A stretch of DNA of 64,000 bases. Source: Nocardia sp. NBC_00508 (GTDB taxonomy: Bacteria > Actinomycetota > Actinomycetes > Mycobacteriales > Mycobacteriaceae). Shown here piece after piece: positions 45,956-54,806 of the stretch. The stretch is from contig NZ_CP107852.1 of the NCBI RefSeq assembly GCF_036346875.1, positions 7,254,001 to 7,318,000 of the forward strand, in the 5' to 3' direction. Position numbers and translations under genes: made by a program. How positions within the stretch are numbered: the stretch's first letter is position 1; each line of letters opens with the position of its first letter. Below the pieces are notes generated by a model, which had not been told where the DNA came from, searched no databases, and was given only the letters and a program-made list of their open reading frames with translations.

Positions 45956-46999
45956 ATGGCCGCGATCGTCATCGCCGGAGCCGGCGTCACCGGGCTGATC
46001 ACGGCGGTCCGCTGCGTGCGGGCAGGGCACCAGGTGACGTTGGTCGACCGGGGCCCGATCCCGAATCCGGCGTCGAGCTCGTTCGACCAGCATCGGGCAC
46101 TGCGCGCACTGACGCCAGGCGATGCGAGCGCGACCCTGGCCGCCGCGACGCTGCACCAGCGCTGGCTGCGGTTGCAGGAGCTGCTGGGTGGGCGGTTCTA
46201 TCGCCGCATCGGAGTGGTCACGGGGTGGCCCGCAGACTCGGTGGACGCCGTGCTCGACCTGGCGCGCCAGGCCGAGCTGTCGATCACCCTGCTCGCGCCG
46301 ACGGACCTTCCGCACCTCGTGCTGCCCACCGGGTATCTCGGCGTGCAGGAGACCGACGCCGGAGTGCTGCTCGCAGAACGCGTGCTGCATGCTGCGACCC
46401 GATGGTTGCGCGGTCGAGCCGCCGTGACGCTGCGGCCGTGGCGGGCGGTCGTCGCGGTCGACAGCGACGCAGGCCGGCTCACGCTCGACGACGGGACTGT
46501 GCTCAGCGGGGACGTCATCCTGCTCGCGACCGGCGCCTGGACCAGCGATCTGGTCGACGTGCGGACCGTGCTGCACCGGCAGACGACGGTGTACCTGCAA
46601 CCGCCCGCCGACCTGGCGCCCTGGTGGGAGCGGGCGCCGATCGCCGGACGTGTCGGCGCCTGCGGTCACGGCTGGCTCATGCCGCCGGGTGCGGGCACCC
46701 TGCTCAAGCTCAGCTCCACCGAATTGTGCCGCGCCGTACCGGCATTCACCGCGGCGGACGAGGACCGTGCCGCTGCACGCAGGCATGTCGCCCGCATCCT
46801 CACCGACCCGGACCGGTACACCGTGGCCGCCGTCAAACAGTGCCATTACACAGTCGCCGCCCGGCCCGGCGACGCCGTGCTCGCGCGGCCGGGCCCTGCG
46901 GTATGGGCGCGGGCCGCCACCGGCGGCGACGGATTCCGCACCGCGCCACTGATCGCCGACCACATCGTGCAGCTCGCGGCCGCGGGGCTCGCCGCATGA
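45956..46999 (+). CDS. FAD-dependent oxidoreductase (glycine/D-amino acid oxidase type)
   Basis: DAO-family flavoprotein, 347 residues; GAGVTGL at 8-14, SSSFDQHRALR as in glycine-oxidase relatives, and the C-terminal TGGDGFRTAP flavin contact. Start ATG 45956, one base after the MetRS-like stop. In hydrazinoacetate pathways an enzyme of this class cleaves N6-(carboxymethylamino)lysine, releasing hydrazinoacetic acid and 2-aminoadipate semialdehyde; that is the predicted role here. Confidence 0.85.
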   Translation: MAAIVIAGAGVTGLITAVRCVRAGHQVTLVDRGPIPNPASSSFDQHRALRALTPGDASATLAAATLHQRWLRLQELLGGRFYRRIGVVTGWPADSVDAVLDLARQAELSITLLAPTDLPHLVLPTGYLGVQETDAGVLLAERVLHAATRWLRGRAAVTLRPWRAVVAVDSDAGRLTLDDGTVLSGDVILLATGAWTSDLVDVRTVLHRQTTVYLQPPADLAPWWERAPIAGRVGACGHGWLMPPGAGTLLKLSSTELCRAVPAFTAADEDRAAARRHVARILTDPDRYTVAAVKQCHYTVAARPGDAVLARPGPAVWARAATGGDGFRTAPLIADHIVQLAAAGLAA

Positions 47000-47021
47000 T
47001 GCCGAAGAAGGAGAGGATGCC

Positions 47022-48320
47022 ATGAACACCTCCAGCGACGTTCTGCTCGCCATCGGCAGCGGACTGCGGCTCTACCGCGAATACCTCGTGAAATCTGTCG
47101 CGGCACGGGCCCGCTCGCGCGGTTTGAAACCGGTGCTGCTGAACAACATCGAACCGACCTGGCAACAGGAGTATTTCGACGAGATCGTCGTGGCCAATGT
47201 CTTCGACCACGAGATCCTGCGCGACCGTGCCCGCCGGATCGCCGCTCGCCATCATGTCGTCGGCCTGGTGTGCTGGGACGAACCTCTGGTGCAGCCCGCC
47301 GCGGAAATGGCGGACGAGCTCGGAGTGCCCGGGCTGACCTCGGTCGGGGTGCGGGGCTGCCGCGACAAGAATCGCGCCCGCCAGGTACTCACCGCGGCGG
47401 GTTTGGTACAGCCGCGTTTCGAACTCACCAGATCCCTCGACCAAGCCCGCGCTGCGGCCGAGCGGATCGGCTACCCGGTGGTGGTGAAGCCGCAGGCGCT
47501 GGGTGCGAGCATGGGCGTCGTCCGTGCCGACGACCGCGCCGAACTCGACACGGCCTTTCGCACCGCAACCAGCGCGAGCACCATCGGCGACGAGCCGTTC
47601 CGCGACACCGCCATTGTCGAGGAGTACGCCGTCGGCCCGGAGATCAGCATCGACGCCGCGGTCTACAAGGGTGAATACCTGCCGATGTACCTGGCGAGAA
47701 AGCGCACCGGGCTGCAACCCTACTTCGAGGAAGTGGGTCACATCGTCGACGCGGCCGATCCGCTGCTGGGCGACGCCGCTCTGCTGGACACCGTGGCTCG
47801 CGCGCATCGGGAACTCGGCGTGGAGAACGGCATCACCCACACCGAGGTGAAACCGACCGCACGCGGGCCGCTGATCATCGAGGTCAACGGCAGGCTGGGC
47901 GGCGACCTCATCCCGTTCCTCGGCAAGATCGCCACCGGCATCGACCCGGGTGAGGTGCTCGTCGATGTCGCGACCGGACACCGGCCCTCGACCGCTCCAA
48001 CCCGCAGTGCCGCCGTTGGCATCCGATTCGGTTACCCGGAACGCGATTGCATCGTGCGCTCGGTGACGGTGCCGCAGCACGCTCCCGGTTTGGTCACCGC
48101 CGCGGTCATGGTGGAGCCGGGCGTCGAACTGCGCCTGCCGCCCGGTGGCTACATCGCCAGGCACTCCTTTGTCGTGTGCGAGGCCGACGACGCGCCGCGC
48201 TGCGCCGAATTGCTCGAGGCGGCAAGCGCTTCCGTCGAACTGATCGGCGACCCGATCGACCCGCTCGCGGCCGGGGCCACCTTCACCCTGCCCGCCGGAC
48301 TGCTGGACGCCGCCGAATGA
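47022..48320 (+). CDS. ATP-grasp ligase
   Basis: ATP-dependent carboxylate-amine ligase, 432 residues. VGLVCWDEP and GCRDKNRARQVL in the N-terminal part, the ATP-grasp lid region YPVVVKPQALGASMGV (about 148-163), and metal-binding IIEVNGRLGGD (about 288). Most like the L-amino-acid ligase (CarB/BL00235) group, so it may join the hydrazino acid to an amino acid. Start ATG 47022 with AAGGAGAGG; the stop overlaps the next gene's ATG. Confidence 0.85.
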   Translation: MNTSSDVLLAIGSGLRLYREYLVKSVAARARSRGLKPVLLNNIEPTWQQEYFDEIVVANVFDHEILRDRARRIAARHHVVGLVCWDEPLVQPAAEMADELGVPGLTSVGVRGCRDKNRARQVLTAAGLVQPRFELTRSLDQARAAAERIGYPVVVKPQALGASMGVVRADDRAELDTAFRTATSASTIGDEPFRDTAIVEEYAVGPEISIDAAVYKGEYLPMYLARKRTGLQPYFEEVGHIVDAADPLLGDAALLDTVARAHRELGVENGITHTEVKPTARGPLIIEVNGRLGGDLIPFLGKIATGIDPGEVLVDVATGHRPSTAPTRSAAVGIRFGYPERDCIVRSVTVPQHAPGLVTAAVMVEPGVELRLPPGGYIARHSFVVCEADDAPRCAELLEAASASVELIGDPIDPLAAGATFTLPAGLLDAAE

Positions 48321-48640
48321 TCAACTACGACGGACGCCGATTCCGCAACCCGGACAGCGACGATGGCGTGATCGCCCGCTACCACCAGCAGGACAACCTG
48401 GTCTGGGCCGAATTCTCCGGCGGCAAGGTGCGTCGCGGCGCGCTGAACGGCACCTGCGACGCCGACGGCATCCTGCGCCTGGCCTACACGATGGTTCTGC
48501 ACGACGGCGAGGTGGTCTCCGGCTTCGCTCGCTCCGAACCTGAACACACCGGCACCGGGCTGCTGCGGCTGCGCGAGGAATGGGAGCGATACGGCCCGAA
48601 CTCGACTACCGGCGTCTCCTACCTGGAGGAGGTCCGGTGA
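48317..48640 (+). CDS. Small conserved beta protein (often mislabelled 'N-acetylglutamate synthase')
   Basis: A 107-residue single-domain protein. It begins MINYDGRRFRNPDSDDGVIA and has the pattern of YHQxxNLVWAEFSGG, LNGTCDADG and LRLREEWER of a small family with no demonstrated enzyme activity, possibly lipocalin-like ligand binders. ATG overlaps the ATP-grasp stop (ATGA), and its own TGA overlaps the next GTG. Its conservation in the operon suggests a role in the pathway, such as binding an unstable intermediate. Confidence 0.75.
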   Translation: MINYDGRRFRNPDSDDGVIARYHQQDNLVWAEFSGGKVRRGALNGTCDADGILRLAYTMVLHDGEVVSGFARSEPEHTGTGLLRLREEWERYGPNSTTGVSYLEEVR

Positions 48641-50058
48641 ATCGGCCGCTCCCGCCGACGACGCGCGACGAAGGAGAGGACGCGATGAAGGAACTGCAGC
48701 GCCTCGTCGAAGGGCGAGTCCGGGTGGCTGGTGACGCGGGTTTCGAGGACGCGACAAGGCCGTTCAACAAGCGCTATGCCGATATCCGCCCGACGGCTGT
48801 CCTGTCGGTGCGCCATGCCGCCGATGTCGCGCGGGCCATTACCTGGGCGCGTGAGCGGAACATGCCCGTCGTCGCGCGCGGTGGTGGGCACAGCTATGCC
48901 GGATACTCGGTCGGCGCCGGTCTCGTGCTGGACCTGAGGGGGCTCGGCAGCGTCCGGGTGGACCCCGTCAGCGGGCTGGTGGCCGTCGGCGGCGGCACCC
49001 GCAACGGCGCGATCTACCAGGCGCTGCAGCGGCACGATCTGGCGATTCCGCTCGGCAACTCCGACGAGGTCGGCATCGGCGGCCTCGTGCTCGGCGGCGG
49101 TGTCTCGGCTGTGTCGCGCGCCTACGGCCTCACCGCGGATGCCCTGGTGGAGACCGAAATCGTCCTCGCCGACGGCACCGCCCTCGTCTGCAACGCCACC
49201 GACAACGCCGATCTGTTCTGGGCGTGCCGCGGCGGCGGTGGCGGACACTTCGGCGTCAACACATCGTTCACCTTCCGCACTCGCACGCCCGTGCCCAGCT
49301 CGACCTGCCTGCTGCTATGGCCGTGGCGGCAGGCCGCGCAGGTGCTCGCCGTGCTGCAAAAGATCATGGCGCAGGCCCCCGACCAGTTCGCGGCGCGGAT
49401 CGGCGCGAGCCGCGCGGGCGATGATCCCGGTGTGGTGTCCATCATCGGACAGCATCTCGGGCCCGCGGCCGAACTCCGGGAACTGCTCGCCCCCGCCCTC
49501 GACGTCGCGCGGCCTGCCCGCGCCGACATCGCCGATCGAGGCTACTGGGGCGCGAAAGACTACATGTACCATGAGACATCCGGCGAACCGTTCGCGGTCC
49601 GCACCCGATGCACGCCGAAACCATTGTCCGACAGCGGTATCCAGGCGATCGTGGACGCAGTCGAGCGATGGCCTGGCAGCACCAATCCCGACGGCGCGGG
49701 TGTTGCCCTGTTCGCCTGGGGTGGTGCGATCAATCGGGTTCCGGTGGCCGACAGCGCCTTTCCGCACCGCGACACACTGTTCCTGGTCTCTATGGACACC
49801 TCGTGGCTCCCTAGCGATCCGGCCCATACGGTCTGGAGCAACCTCGAATGGCTCGACGGGCTGCACGAAGAAATGGGCAATTACGCCACCGAAGCGGCCT
49901 ATGTGAACTTCACCGACCCGGCCCTCACCGACTGGCAGTCGGCTTACTACGGACCGAACTATCCGCGGTTGGCCCAGATCAAGAAACGCTACGACCCGGA
50001 CGGCTTCTTCCAGCCACCCCAGGCGATCCGTCCGCTCGGCAAGGAGATACGCGCATGA
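48637..50058 (+). CDS. FAD-linked oxidase, berberine bridge enzyme type
   Basis: Flavoprotein oxidase of 473 residues with PCMH FAD-binding domain: the flavinylation His in RGGGHSYAGYSVG (about residue 85), GLVLGGGVS, and the C-terminal BBE domain ending YYGPNYPRLAQIKKRYDPDG. The second flavin attachment site usually reads GxCxxVG; here it is GNSDEVG, so only the His link is possible. Start GTG 48637 with GGAGGTCCG, overlapping the upstream TGA (GTGA). A likely tailoring oxidase of the hydrazine product. Confidence 0.9.
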   Translation: MNRPLPPTTRDEGEDAMKELQRLVEGRVRVAGDAGFEDATRPFNKRYADIRPTAVLSVRHAADVARAITWARERNMPVVARGGGHSYAGYSVGAGLVLDLRGLGSVRVDPVSGLVAVGGGTRNGAIYQALQRHDLAIPLGNSDEVGIGGLVLGGGVSAVSRAYGLTADALVETEIVLADGTALVCNATDNADLFWACRGGGGGHFGVNTSFTFRTRTPVPSSTCLLLWPWRQAAQVLAVLQKIMAQAPDQFAARIGASRAGDDPGVVSIIGQHLGPAAELRELLAPALDVARPARADIADRGYWGAKDYMYHETSGEPFAVRTRCTPKPLSDSGIQAIVDAVERWPGSTNPDGAGVALFAWGGAINRVPVADSAFPHRDTLFLVSMDTSWLPSDPAHTVWSNLEWLDGLHEEMGNYATEAAYVNFTDPALTDWQSAYYGPNYPRLAQIKKRYDPDGFFQPPQAIRPLGKEIRA

Positions 50059-51236
50059 CCGTCATCGACGAACTCGGCACCGCACCGCTGCCCGCCCCGG
50101 GGGCCGAAATACTCGCTCGTGCCAAGACTCTCGCGCGCCAGCTGCGGGAACGGGCCCAGGAGATCGAGCGTGCCCGCAGACTGCCCGCGGATATCGTCGA
50201 TCTGCTCCGTGACACCGGCGTATTCCGGATGGCGTTCGCCCGCACCTGGGGCGGGCCGGAACTCACCTCGATCGAACAGACCGAGGTGGTGGAGGCCATC
50301 GCCTATGGCGACGCCTCCGCGGGCTGGTGTGCCATGATCGGCTCCGATACCGGCCTCTACGCCCGTTTCCTGGACGAGTCCGTGGCCAAGGAGATGTTTC
50401 CCAGCTTGGACATGGTGACCGCGGGCCTGCTGTTCCCCACCGGCCGGGCCGGCCGCGTCCCCGGTGGCTTCCGCCTGACCGGGCGCTGGCAGTTCGGTAG
50501 CGGGATCACCCACGCCGACTGGGTCGTCTCCGGCGCCTTCATCCACCGCGACGGCACGCCCGAGCGCGACGCCACCGGCGCACCCGACTCCCGACTGTTC
50601 CTGGTTCCCCGGGCCCAGGTCGAAGTGATCGACACCTGGCACACCACGGGCCTCGCGGGCAGCGGCAGCTGCGACTACACCATCGCCGATATCTTCGTTC
50701 CCGAGGAGCGCACCCTGGAATTCGCCACCGTTCGTGGCGAATCCGGCCCGCTGGCACAGCCCGAGGTACACATGCGGAATATGCCTGCGGTCCCGCTCGG
50801 CGTCGCGCGCGCCGCGATCGACTACGTCCTCGCCGAATCCGCCGCAAAAGCGGACGACTACCGCGTGCAGGTCACCCTCGCCGACTGCGCGGCCGACCTG
50901 CACGCCACCCGCTCCGGTGTGTACACCGCGCTGCACCGGCAGTGGGAAGTCCTGTCCGGAAGCGGCACTCTCGACGCGCTCACCCCCGACGAACGCGCGG
51001 CGCTGCCGTTGTCCCGTCTGCACGCCTTCCGCACCGCCCGCTCCATCGTCCAGCGCCTGTACGATCTGCGCCAGACCTCCGCCATCTACCAGCGATCGCC
51101 TTTGGACCGCTGGCTGCGCGACACCACGACGATGTGCCAGCACATCGTCGCCCAGGACCGCATCCTCCAGTCCGCGGGTGCCTATTTGCTCGGCGGCACA
51201 CCGAGTTTCGAACTCTGCCTCGGTCTCGTACGGTAG
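50055..51236 (+). CDS. Acyl-CoA-dehydrogenase-fold flavoenzyme (group D monooxygenase-like)
   Basis: A 393-residue protein: ACAD N-terminal helices (LPADIVDLLRDTGVFRMAF), the middle domain with GRWQFGSGITHADWVVSGA, and the C-terminal LYDLRQTSAIYQRSPLDR helical region. The WQFGSG/HADW pattern is that of HsaA/HpaB-like and N-oxygenase members rather than beta-oxidation dehydrogenases, and the catalytic Glu of those is not seen. It could oxidise the N-N unit (hydrazine to hydrazone, azo or diazo). ATG overlaps the BBE stop (ATGA). Confidence 0.8.
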   Translation: MTVIDELGTAPLPAPGAEILARAKTLARQLRERAQEIERARRLPADIVDLLRDTGVFRMAFARTWGGPELTSIEQTEVVEAIAYGDASAGWCAMIGSDTGLYARFLDESVAKEMFPSLDMVTAGLLFPTGRAGRVPGGFRLTGRWQFGSGITHADWVVSGAFIHRDGTPERDATGAPDSRLFLVPRAQVEVIDTWHTTGLAGSGSCDYTIADIFVPEERTLEFATVRGESGPLAQPEVHMRNMPAVPLGVARAAIDYVLAESAAKADDYRVQVTLADCAADLHATRSGVYTALHRQWEVLSGSGTLDALTPDERAALPLSRLHAFRTARSIVQRLYDLRQTSAIYQRSPLDRWLRDTTTMCQHIVAQDRILQSAGAYLLGGTPSFELCLGLVR

Positions 51237-51267
51237 GTGCCGGACAAACGAGCGATCAGGGGGCGTG

Positions 51268-52293
51268 ATGCCGGCTGTTGTCGTCTATGGGGCATATGGG
51301 CACACCGGGCGTTTCATCGTGGCCGAGCTGGTGCGCCGCGGCTGGACGCCGATCCTGTCGGGTCGCGACGAAGCCCGGCTGCGGGCGCTCGCCGCGACCC
51401 ATCCGGGCCTGGATGTCCGTCCGGCGGCCGTCGACGATCCCAACGCGCTGGATCGCGTCCTCCGCGGCGGAATCGCCGTCGTCAACGCCGCGGGTCCGTT
51501 CGCTCGGACCGCGCATGCCGTCGCCGAGTCCGCGCTGCGGACCGGAACGCACTATCTCGACGTGGCCGCCGAGGTCGAGGTCGCCCATGAGATCGTCACC
51601 CGGTATCCGGATCGGGCTCGGTCCGCGGGCATCGTGATCGCCCCGTCCATCGCCTTCTACGGCGGCCTCGGCGACCTGCTCGCCACCGCCGCCATGGGCG
51701 GCTGGTCCTCGGCCGACCGGATCACCCTCGCCTACGCTCTGGACAGCTGGATCCCCACCCTCGGCACCCGCGCTACCGTGGCGACCTCGAAGACTCGCCG
51801 CGACGGCCGGCGCCTCGTCTTCTCCGGCGGCCGATTCGTCCACCGCACCGACGCCGCGCCTGTGCTGGACTGGACCTATCCGGCGCCGGTCGGAAAGCAG
51901 ACGGTGGTAGGCGAGTTCACGACCGCCGACAGCGTCACGATCCCCCACCACCTGGACACGGCAGTTCTCGACACCTACATGACGGCCGCTCCACTGCGGG
52001 ACCTTTCCGCGCCCGACCTCACCCCGCCCCAACCCGCCGACGACACCGGGCGCTCCGCCCAGCAGTTCCTGGTGGAGGTTGTCGCCCACGCGAACGGCGC
52101 CGAACGCCGGGCCGTCGCCGCGGGTCGTGATATCTATGCCGCCACCGCCCCCATCATCGCCGAGGTGTTGACCCGAATTCACTCCGGCAACGCCGTCGGG
52201 GTGTTGACCGCCGGCCGGATCGCCGACGCCCCGGAACTCCTGCGGGCACTGCACCCGGCGCATTTCGATCGCCTCGATCTCGGCGAACAATAG
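51268..52293 (+). CDS. Saccharopine dehydrogenase-like reductase
   Basis: NAD(P)-binding protein of 341 residues: YGAYGHTGRFIVAEL Rossmann motif at the N-terminus, then NAAGPFARTAHAVAESAL and YLDVAAE, the typical saccharopine dehydrogenase/trans-enoyl reductase wording. Start ATG 51268, about 30 bases after the flavoenzyme stop; a GTG at 51265 is possible. If the DAO-type enzyme releases 2-aminoadipate semialdehyde, this protein could process it, or it may reduce a product imine. Confidence 0.8.
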   Translation: MPAVVVYGAYGHTGRFIVAELVRRGWTPILSGRDEARLRALAATHPGLDVRPAAVDDPNALDRVLRGGIAVVNAAGPFARTAHAVAESALRTGTHYLDVAAEVEVAHEIVTRYPDRARSAGIVIAPSIAFYGGLGDLLATAAMGGWSSADRITLAYALDSWIPTLGTRATVATSKTRRDGRRLVFSGGRFVHRTDAAPVLDWTYPAPVGKQTVVGEFTTADSVTIPHHLDTAVLDTYMTAAPLRDLSAPDLTPPQPADDTGRSAQQFLVEVVAHANGAERRAVAAGRDIYAATAPIIAEVLTRIHSGNAVGVLTAGRIADAPELLRALHPAHFDRLDLGEQ

Positions 52294-52392
52294 GTCGAAT
52301 TCGACTTTTCTTGTTCAAGTCGCGTTCATGAAACGGACAACCGGACCGGCCAAACTCCTGGCTTTCCTGTTTCCGAACACGATGGAGTAATT

Positions 52393-52464
52393 GTGGAAAT
52401 CCTCACTGTTCTCGCCGAGCTCTTGACGTCCGTATTTCAAGCCGGGAGCGGCAGCGCGGGCTGA
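52393..52464 (+). CDS. Small hydrophobic peptide, 23 residues
   Basis: GTG 52393 with GATGGAG 6 bases upstream; encodes an amphipathic helix-like peptide (MEILTVLAELLTSVF then AGSGSAG). The Gly/Ser tail resembles short hydrophobic peptides often found in Nocardia and relatives. It lies just past the N-N cluster in a less GC-rich patch. It could be a product precursor, a signal or noise; evidence is limited to the ribosome site and composition. Confidence 0.4.
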   Translation: MEILTVLAELLTSVFQAGSGSAG

Positions 52465-52518
52465 CCCTGACGGAAGCGTCGAATAGACGGTTCGTGGTGG
52501 TGGGCGGGCGTACGGTTC

Positions 52519-54576
52519 TCACCCCGCTCGGGCTCCGCCCGGTTGGGTCTCGTCTTCCTCGCCGCGCATCGTGTAGACGTGCTCGAGGAAGTCGCGGTGC
52601 GCACGTAATGTCGCGTCCAGCAGTTCCCGCCATGTGCGCCGATCGACGCGGGCGTCGCTGTCCAGAGACGACAATGAGGCCGGACGCAGTTTGTCGGTGT
52701 GGTCGACGATGAAGGTCAGCCTGCGACGGGGAAACTGCGTGCCGATGCGTGGATTCTCGTTGAGGAAGGCGTCCAGGGCGTAGAGGTAGTTGATCGCCCG
52801 GTTGTACTCCTCGTCGGTGAGGTGATAGTCCATGCGCTTGATCTCGACGATCCACAGCTCACCGGAATCGTGCAGCAACACGAAATCCGGTTCGCGTTTC
52901 TCGCTGCCGATCGCGGTCGTCACCAGCGTGACACCGAACTGCTGCGCATACCACCGTTCGAAGCTCGCCCGCACCCGTTTGAGGGACTCGTTCATGCCCA
53001 GCGGTGTCCACTCCGGCGCCAGCAGCCATGGCGCGCTTTCGATCAACTCCTGGAACGGCCGCTCCAGTGACCGATGGTCGTCGATGAGGCTGCGGAGGCG
53101 ATCCACCACGGCCACTCGTTCGCTGGCGATCTGACCCAGCGAATAGATTTCGGCGACCCGTGCGCGTTCGAACAGCGCGACGACCACATCCAGTTGAGTG
53201 TCCCCGTCTTCCGCGATCTCCTTCAGCGTCTCCAGCAGGCTGCGCTGCGGTCCCAGCGACAGCGCCAGCCGGACAATGCTCTCGACATGGGCCGCGTCTT
53301 CCAGTGCGGCCCGATCCTTGTGCGCGACCAGGATTCGTGCGGCGTCGATCACCGAATCGCGAAACAACTTGTCGCCCGGCGCGATCGCTTCCAAGGTCTC
53401 GTGCACGCGCGACCGCTCCACGAACTCCTCCCATACCCGCCGCCGAATCGACCGCTCCCCCATCCGGCCGATCTCCTTGATCAGATCACGTCCCCACGCG
53501 GCCAGCGCCTCACCGCGCGGCGAACTCCACATGATGTCCTGGCGGTCGGACCGGACCAGATCGTCTTCGTCGTCGAGCCAGTCGACGTGGATGGCGCCGA
53601 CCAGGTACGAGCGGAGTTTGAATTCACCGGTGAACCCGGCCGCGATGCCGAAATCCCTGGTCTGCGCCACGATCTTGCCGCGCGCGTAGATGCGGACACC
53701 CGCCATGGACTCGTCCCGGTACGGCTGCTTGGAGTACGCCACCCAGCCCGAGACCGGAAGGAACTGGTGCCCCGCACGGACCGGCCGGTGCCGCACGTCG
53801 ATCCGGGTTTCCTCCATCACGTCGATCGGAAGATCGCTGAGGATGAAACTCTCCTCCGAACCCGCGACGGCGCTGTTGTGCACCTCGACCCGCCAGTCCG
53901 GACGCTCGATCCCGAACCTCGCGGCCAACTGCCGGTTCAGTTCCGGACCGGAATTCACCCGCTTGCGGAAGAAGTCCCGCAGGATCACCGTGGTGCCGCG
54001 GCGTGCAGCGAAAGTACCGTCGCGTCCACCGACCATCGGGTAGTAGTCGCGTTCGGTGTCGGACAGCATGTCGTGCAGGTCCATCACGATATGCGACACC
54101 GGCCAACCCTGCGATGTCCGATCCGCCATGCTGCCGCCCGCGGTAATCACCTCGATCGTGCGGCAGATACCGAAGGCCGCGAGTTTCCCGATACCCTTGC
54201 GGCCCATTACCGGACGCTTCTGCTCCCGGGACAGATCCGAGCCCATCCGCATCCTGCGGTCGGAACCGACCATGAGATAGTGCTCATTCACCTCCGCCGC
54301 GGTCATGCCGTGGCCGTTGTCGGTGACCACGATCTCGTATTGCGGTTCCTCCGCGGAGCGGACCGTGCCCGCCAATGTCACACCCCACGGCAGCGATACC
54401 TCCACCAGCGTGGCATCGGCATCGTAGGAGTTCGCGATCAATTCGGCGAGCACGGCCGAAACCCGGTCATAGAGCTTTATTCCGAGCTTGTCGATCGCCA
54501 ACCGGCTGATCCGCATCCGGTACTTGTGATCGTCCGGATCGCTCCCCCGATCGCCCACCTGAATGTGCTTGTCCAT
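52519..54576 (-). CDS. GHKL ATPase fused to PD-(D/E)XK nuclease domain, candidate anti-phage protein
   Basis: A 685-residue protein. Residues 30-160 form a GHKL (HSP90/MORC-like) ATPase: LAELIANSYDADAT (N box), VVTDNGHGM (G1), RKGIGKLAAFGI (G2). A transducer-like and helical middle follows. The C-terminus has a Shedu/DUF4263-like stretch: FQELIESAPWLLAPEW, then EPDFVLL (Asp about 562) and LWIVEIKR (Glu577, Lys579), a PD-(D/E)XK nuclease core. ATPase plus nuclease in one chain fits defence proteins that clamp and cut foreign DNA. Standalone, opposite strand to the cluster. Confidence 0.8.
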   Translation of the reverse strand: MDKHIQVGDRGSDPDDHKYRMRISRLAIDKLGIKLYDRVSAVLAELIANSYDADATLVEVSLPWGVTLAGTVRSAEEPQYEIVVTDNGHGMTAAEVNEHYLMVGSDRRMRMGSDLSREQKRPVMGRKGIGKLAAFGICRTIEVITAGGSMADRTSQGWPVSHIVMDLHDMLSDTERDYYPMVGGRDGTFAARRGTTVILRDFFRKRVNSGPELNRQLAARFGIERPDWRVEVHNSAVAGSEESFILSDLPIDVMEETRIDVRHRPVRAGHQFLPVSGWVAYSKQPYRDESMAGVRIYARGKIVAQTRDFGIAAGFTGEFKLRSYLVGAIHVDWLDDEDDLVRSDRQDIMWSSPRGEALAAWGRDLIKEIGRMGERSIRRRVWEEFVERSRVHETLEAIAPGDKLFRDSVIDAARILVAHKDRAALEDAAHVESIVRLALSLGPQRSLLETLKEIAEDGDTQLDVVVALFERARVAEIYSLGQIASERVAVVDRLRSLIDDHRSLERPFQELIESAPWLLAPEWTPLGMNESLKRVRASFERWYAQQFGVTLVTTAIGSEKREPDFVLLHDSGELWIVEIKRMDYHLTDEEYNRAINYLYALDAFLNENPRIGTQFPRRRLTFIVDHTDKLRPASLSSLDSDARVDRRTWRELLDATLRAHRDFLEHVYTMRGEEDETQPGGARAG

Positions 54577-54806
54577 CGTCGGGCCCCAATCACCCCTCCG
54601 GCAACCGCCTTCCAGCTACCCGTACCATGATCCAACTCCGGACGGTTGACCGTGGCCTGAACAGCCGGGAGCCGGGCTATAACGGCATGATCCCGAACCT
54701 CACCCGCTGATAGCCGACAGCAACGAACTGGTCTCGACGTGTAGCATTTGGCGCCCAGTCCGTTCGGAATCTCGATCGCTCTATTGGACGTCCTTGGGGC
54801 CTCGCT

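Noticed and set aside
44185..46002. 605-residue minus-strand open frame across the cupin and MetRS-like genes
   Set aside because: Arginine-rich shadow with no domain; the plus-strand genes are convincing.
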